64,000 bases of DNA from Adineta steineri (lineage: Eukaryota; Rotifera; Eurotatoria; Adinetida; Adinetidae), in NCBI GenBank assembly GCA_905250115.1, contig CAJNOI010000285.1, forward strand, positions 25,406 through 89,405. The letters run 5' to 3'. Positions 62,915 to 64,000 of the stretch are shown piece by piece. Under the pieces are notes generated by a model. It was not told the origin of the DNA, made no database searches, and worked only from the letters and a program-made list of their open reading frames with translations. The translations under genes were made by a program, and so were the position numbers. Position 1 is the first letter of the stretch; every line of letters begins with the position of its first letter.

Positions 62915-63748
62915 AATTAATTTTTCTAAATTTGGAAAACAACTAAAAATAAATTGAAATAGTGGTGGACTTGTACGGGAAAAGATCAATGTAAAATTGG
63001 TACACAAAGGGAGTATTATTCTACCTGGCATCAGTTGTCTAGGTTCTGAATGAATTGTAATACCAGCAGCTTTAATTGATTTCACTGCCGGAAGACAAGC
63101 ACTTAACTCAGCAAAACTACCAAATAGAAGAGATGACAACATGAGATATTCAATTTTTGTTAATTTTGATGGTCGATTCACCCACATTCGTTGGAAAAAT
63201 AGATCTCCATTGTGCTCTAAATCAAATCGACAACGTTTCAAAGAAAGAAAACATTCTTCTTCCTCAAATATCATTTGAATTAAATTTTGAAGGATCTCTG
63301 CAGAATTTTTCGTCGATGATCGAAGTTCTAAAGTGTGAAGACTTTTCAGTTGTGCAGCTTGTGATATTAAATCATTGAATTTAGTGCAGTCTGCATTGGT
63401 ATAGCATTTTATATTGGGGACAATTAATGTGTGAAGTTCTTTGTAGGCAATGAGTGGATATATGGAAAAAAGTTGTGAAAGATTATGATCAGATTTTGAT
63501 GATAACAAAGCAGCATGTAATTTTAGTGATTTAATATTTGATGGACTTAGGACGACTTTGCTGTTTTTGGCTGATTGTTCAAGGAGGAATTTTAAATCTT
63601 TTTCACTCACCAGACTCAAAGTATTTTTATTTTCTGTTTGTGATAGGATACTATTGATTCTCAAAGTGAGACCAAAAAATTTGAATAATTCAAGAAATAA
63701 TTCGACAGAAAAATGTTCTAGTGTCGTCGTTAGTGAGCTATTTGGCAT
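62915..63748 (-). pseudogene. F-box/LRR-like gene, truncated by a telomere-like tract
   Basis: From the ATG at 63748 (MPNSSLTTTLEHFSVELFLE), the N-terminus resembles an F-box start (LEHFSVELFLELFKFF). Leucine-rich, irregular repeats follow (YKELHTLIVPNIK, LKSLHTLELRSS, LKRCRFDLEHNGD, LTKIEYLMLSSLL, LSACLPAVKSIKAAG), ending PLFQFIFSCFPNLEKLI. At that point the frame enters the fold-back tract at 62814-62914 and becomes repeat-derived (EGVGVSVSFSVSSSPTP) for another 80 or so codons. In other eukaryotes such proteins are substrate adaptors of SCF ubiquitin ligases. An upstream in-frame ATG at 63781 is possible but less F-box-like. It could still be expressed with an aberrant tail. Confidence 0.55.
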
Positions 63749-64000
63749 TTTGTCAAAAACGTTTTTTTTCAATAACCACACATGCCACTTTAACTGTCAG
63801 TTTATAGGAGCATGTTTATAAATGCAAAAAAAAGTAGTGGAGTAAAAATCTCCAAGAGAATGAATAAATTCGATTGTTTTCTTCCGTTTGAAAGAAAGAA
63901 AAAAATTGCAAGGAGTGTAGAGAGAGTGAGTCAAGAGAAAAAGTCATTTGGAATTTTTTTTGTGTTTGTTATTAGGAGTCATGGAGATGAAATGAAAAAT

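Overview
This is eukaryotic nuclear DNA that most likely comes from a bdelloid rotifer. The evidence is a strongly AT-rich background, many 50-70 bp GT-AG introns, ADP-ribosyltransferase/TPR fusion genes of the kind expanded in bdelloids, a kelch-ectodomain membrane protein, a mariner-type relic, and many short tracts resembling the TGTGGG telomere repeat I recall for bdelloids. The species cannot be fixed from sequence alone. There is one 100-N assembly gap (9664-9763).

Layout. Positions 1-21.1 kb are an accessory, repeat-rich region. It holds two minus-strand membrane-protein genes that share a related first exon (membrane anchor) but have different ectodomain exons: seven-bladed kelch at 2653-9577 and Cys-rich at 15821-18366. 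A partly duplicated upstream flank follows each (about 9764-12080 and 18815-21070). Also here are a decayed mariner/Tc1 transposase (14011-14795), an inverted-repeat element (16635-16806) and several G-rich/C-rich fold-back tracts. Positions 21.8-25.8 kb hold a ciliary/motor pair on the minus strand: dynein light chain roadblock and a 15-exon MAK/ICK kinase. Positions 25.8-33.3 kb have no recognisable gene. Positions 33.3-43 kb are plus-strand: an LRR receptor, an ART-TPR protein, a C7orf57-like protein, a four-TM protein and MAF1. Positions 44.7-51.4 kb are a compact minus-strand trio: SAC3/GANP, then an SDR oxidoreductase, then PRC1/MAP65, with gaps of 153 and 63 bp. Positions 52-64 kb hold a GPCR-like fragment, a second ART-TPR gene, a secreted Cys-rich protein, an NCS2 permease, an orphan terminal exon and an F-box-like gene broken at a fold-back tract.

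How the genes relate. The conserved genes are housekeeping: Pol III repression (MAF1), spindle midzone bundling (PRC1), mRNA export (SAC3/GANP), cilia (MAK, roadblock, possibly C7orf57) and nucleobase uptake (NCS2). The tight trio and the recurrent splice-acceptor-like AG just upstream of start codons suggest spliced-leader trans-splicing and operon-style transcription.

Most notable signal. Short tracts with a G-rich (TGTGGG-like) left arm and a C-rich right arm, the orientation of a head-to-head telomere fusion, recur more than a dozen times. Three damaged genes (mariner relic, GPCR fragment, F-box gene) end exactly at such a tract. This looks like telomere-like sequence at old breakpoints, or a fold-back element family. 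Exon joins were worked out by hand from reading phase and GT/AG signals, without transcript data.
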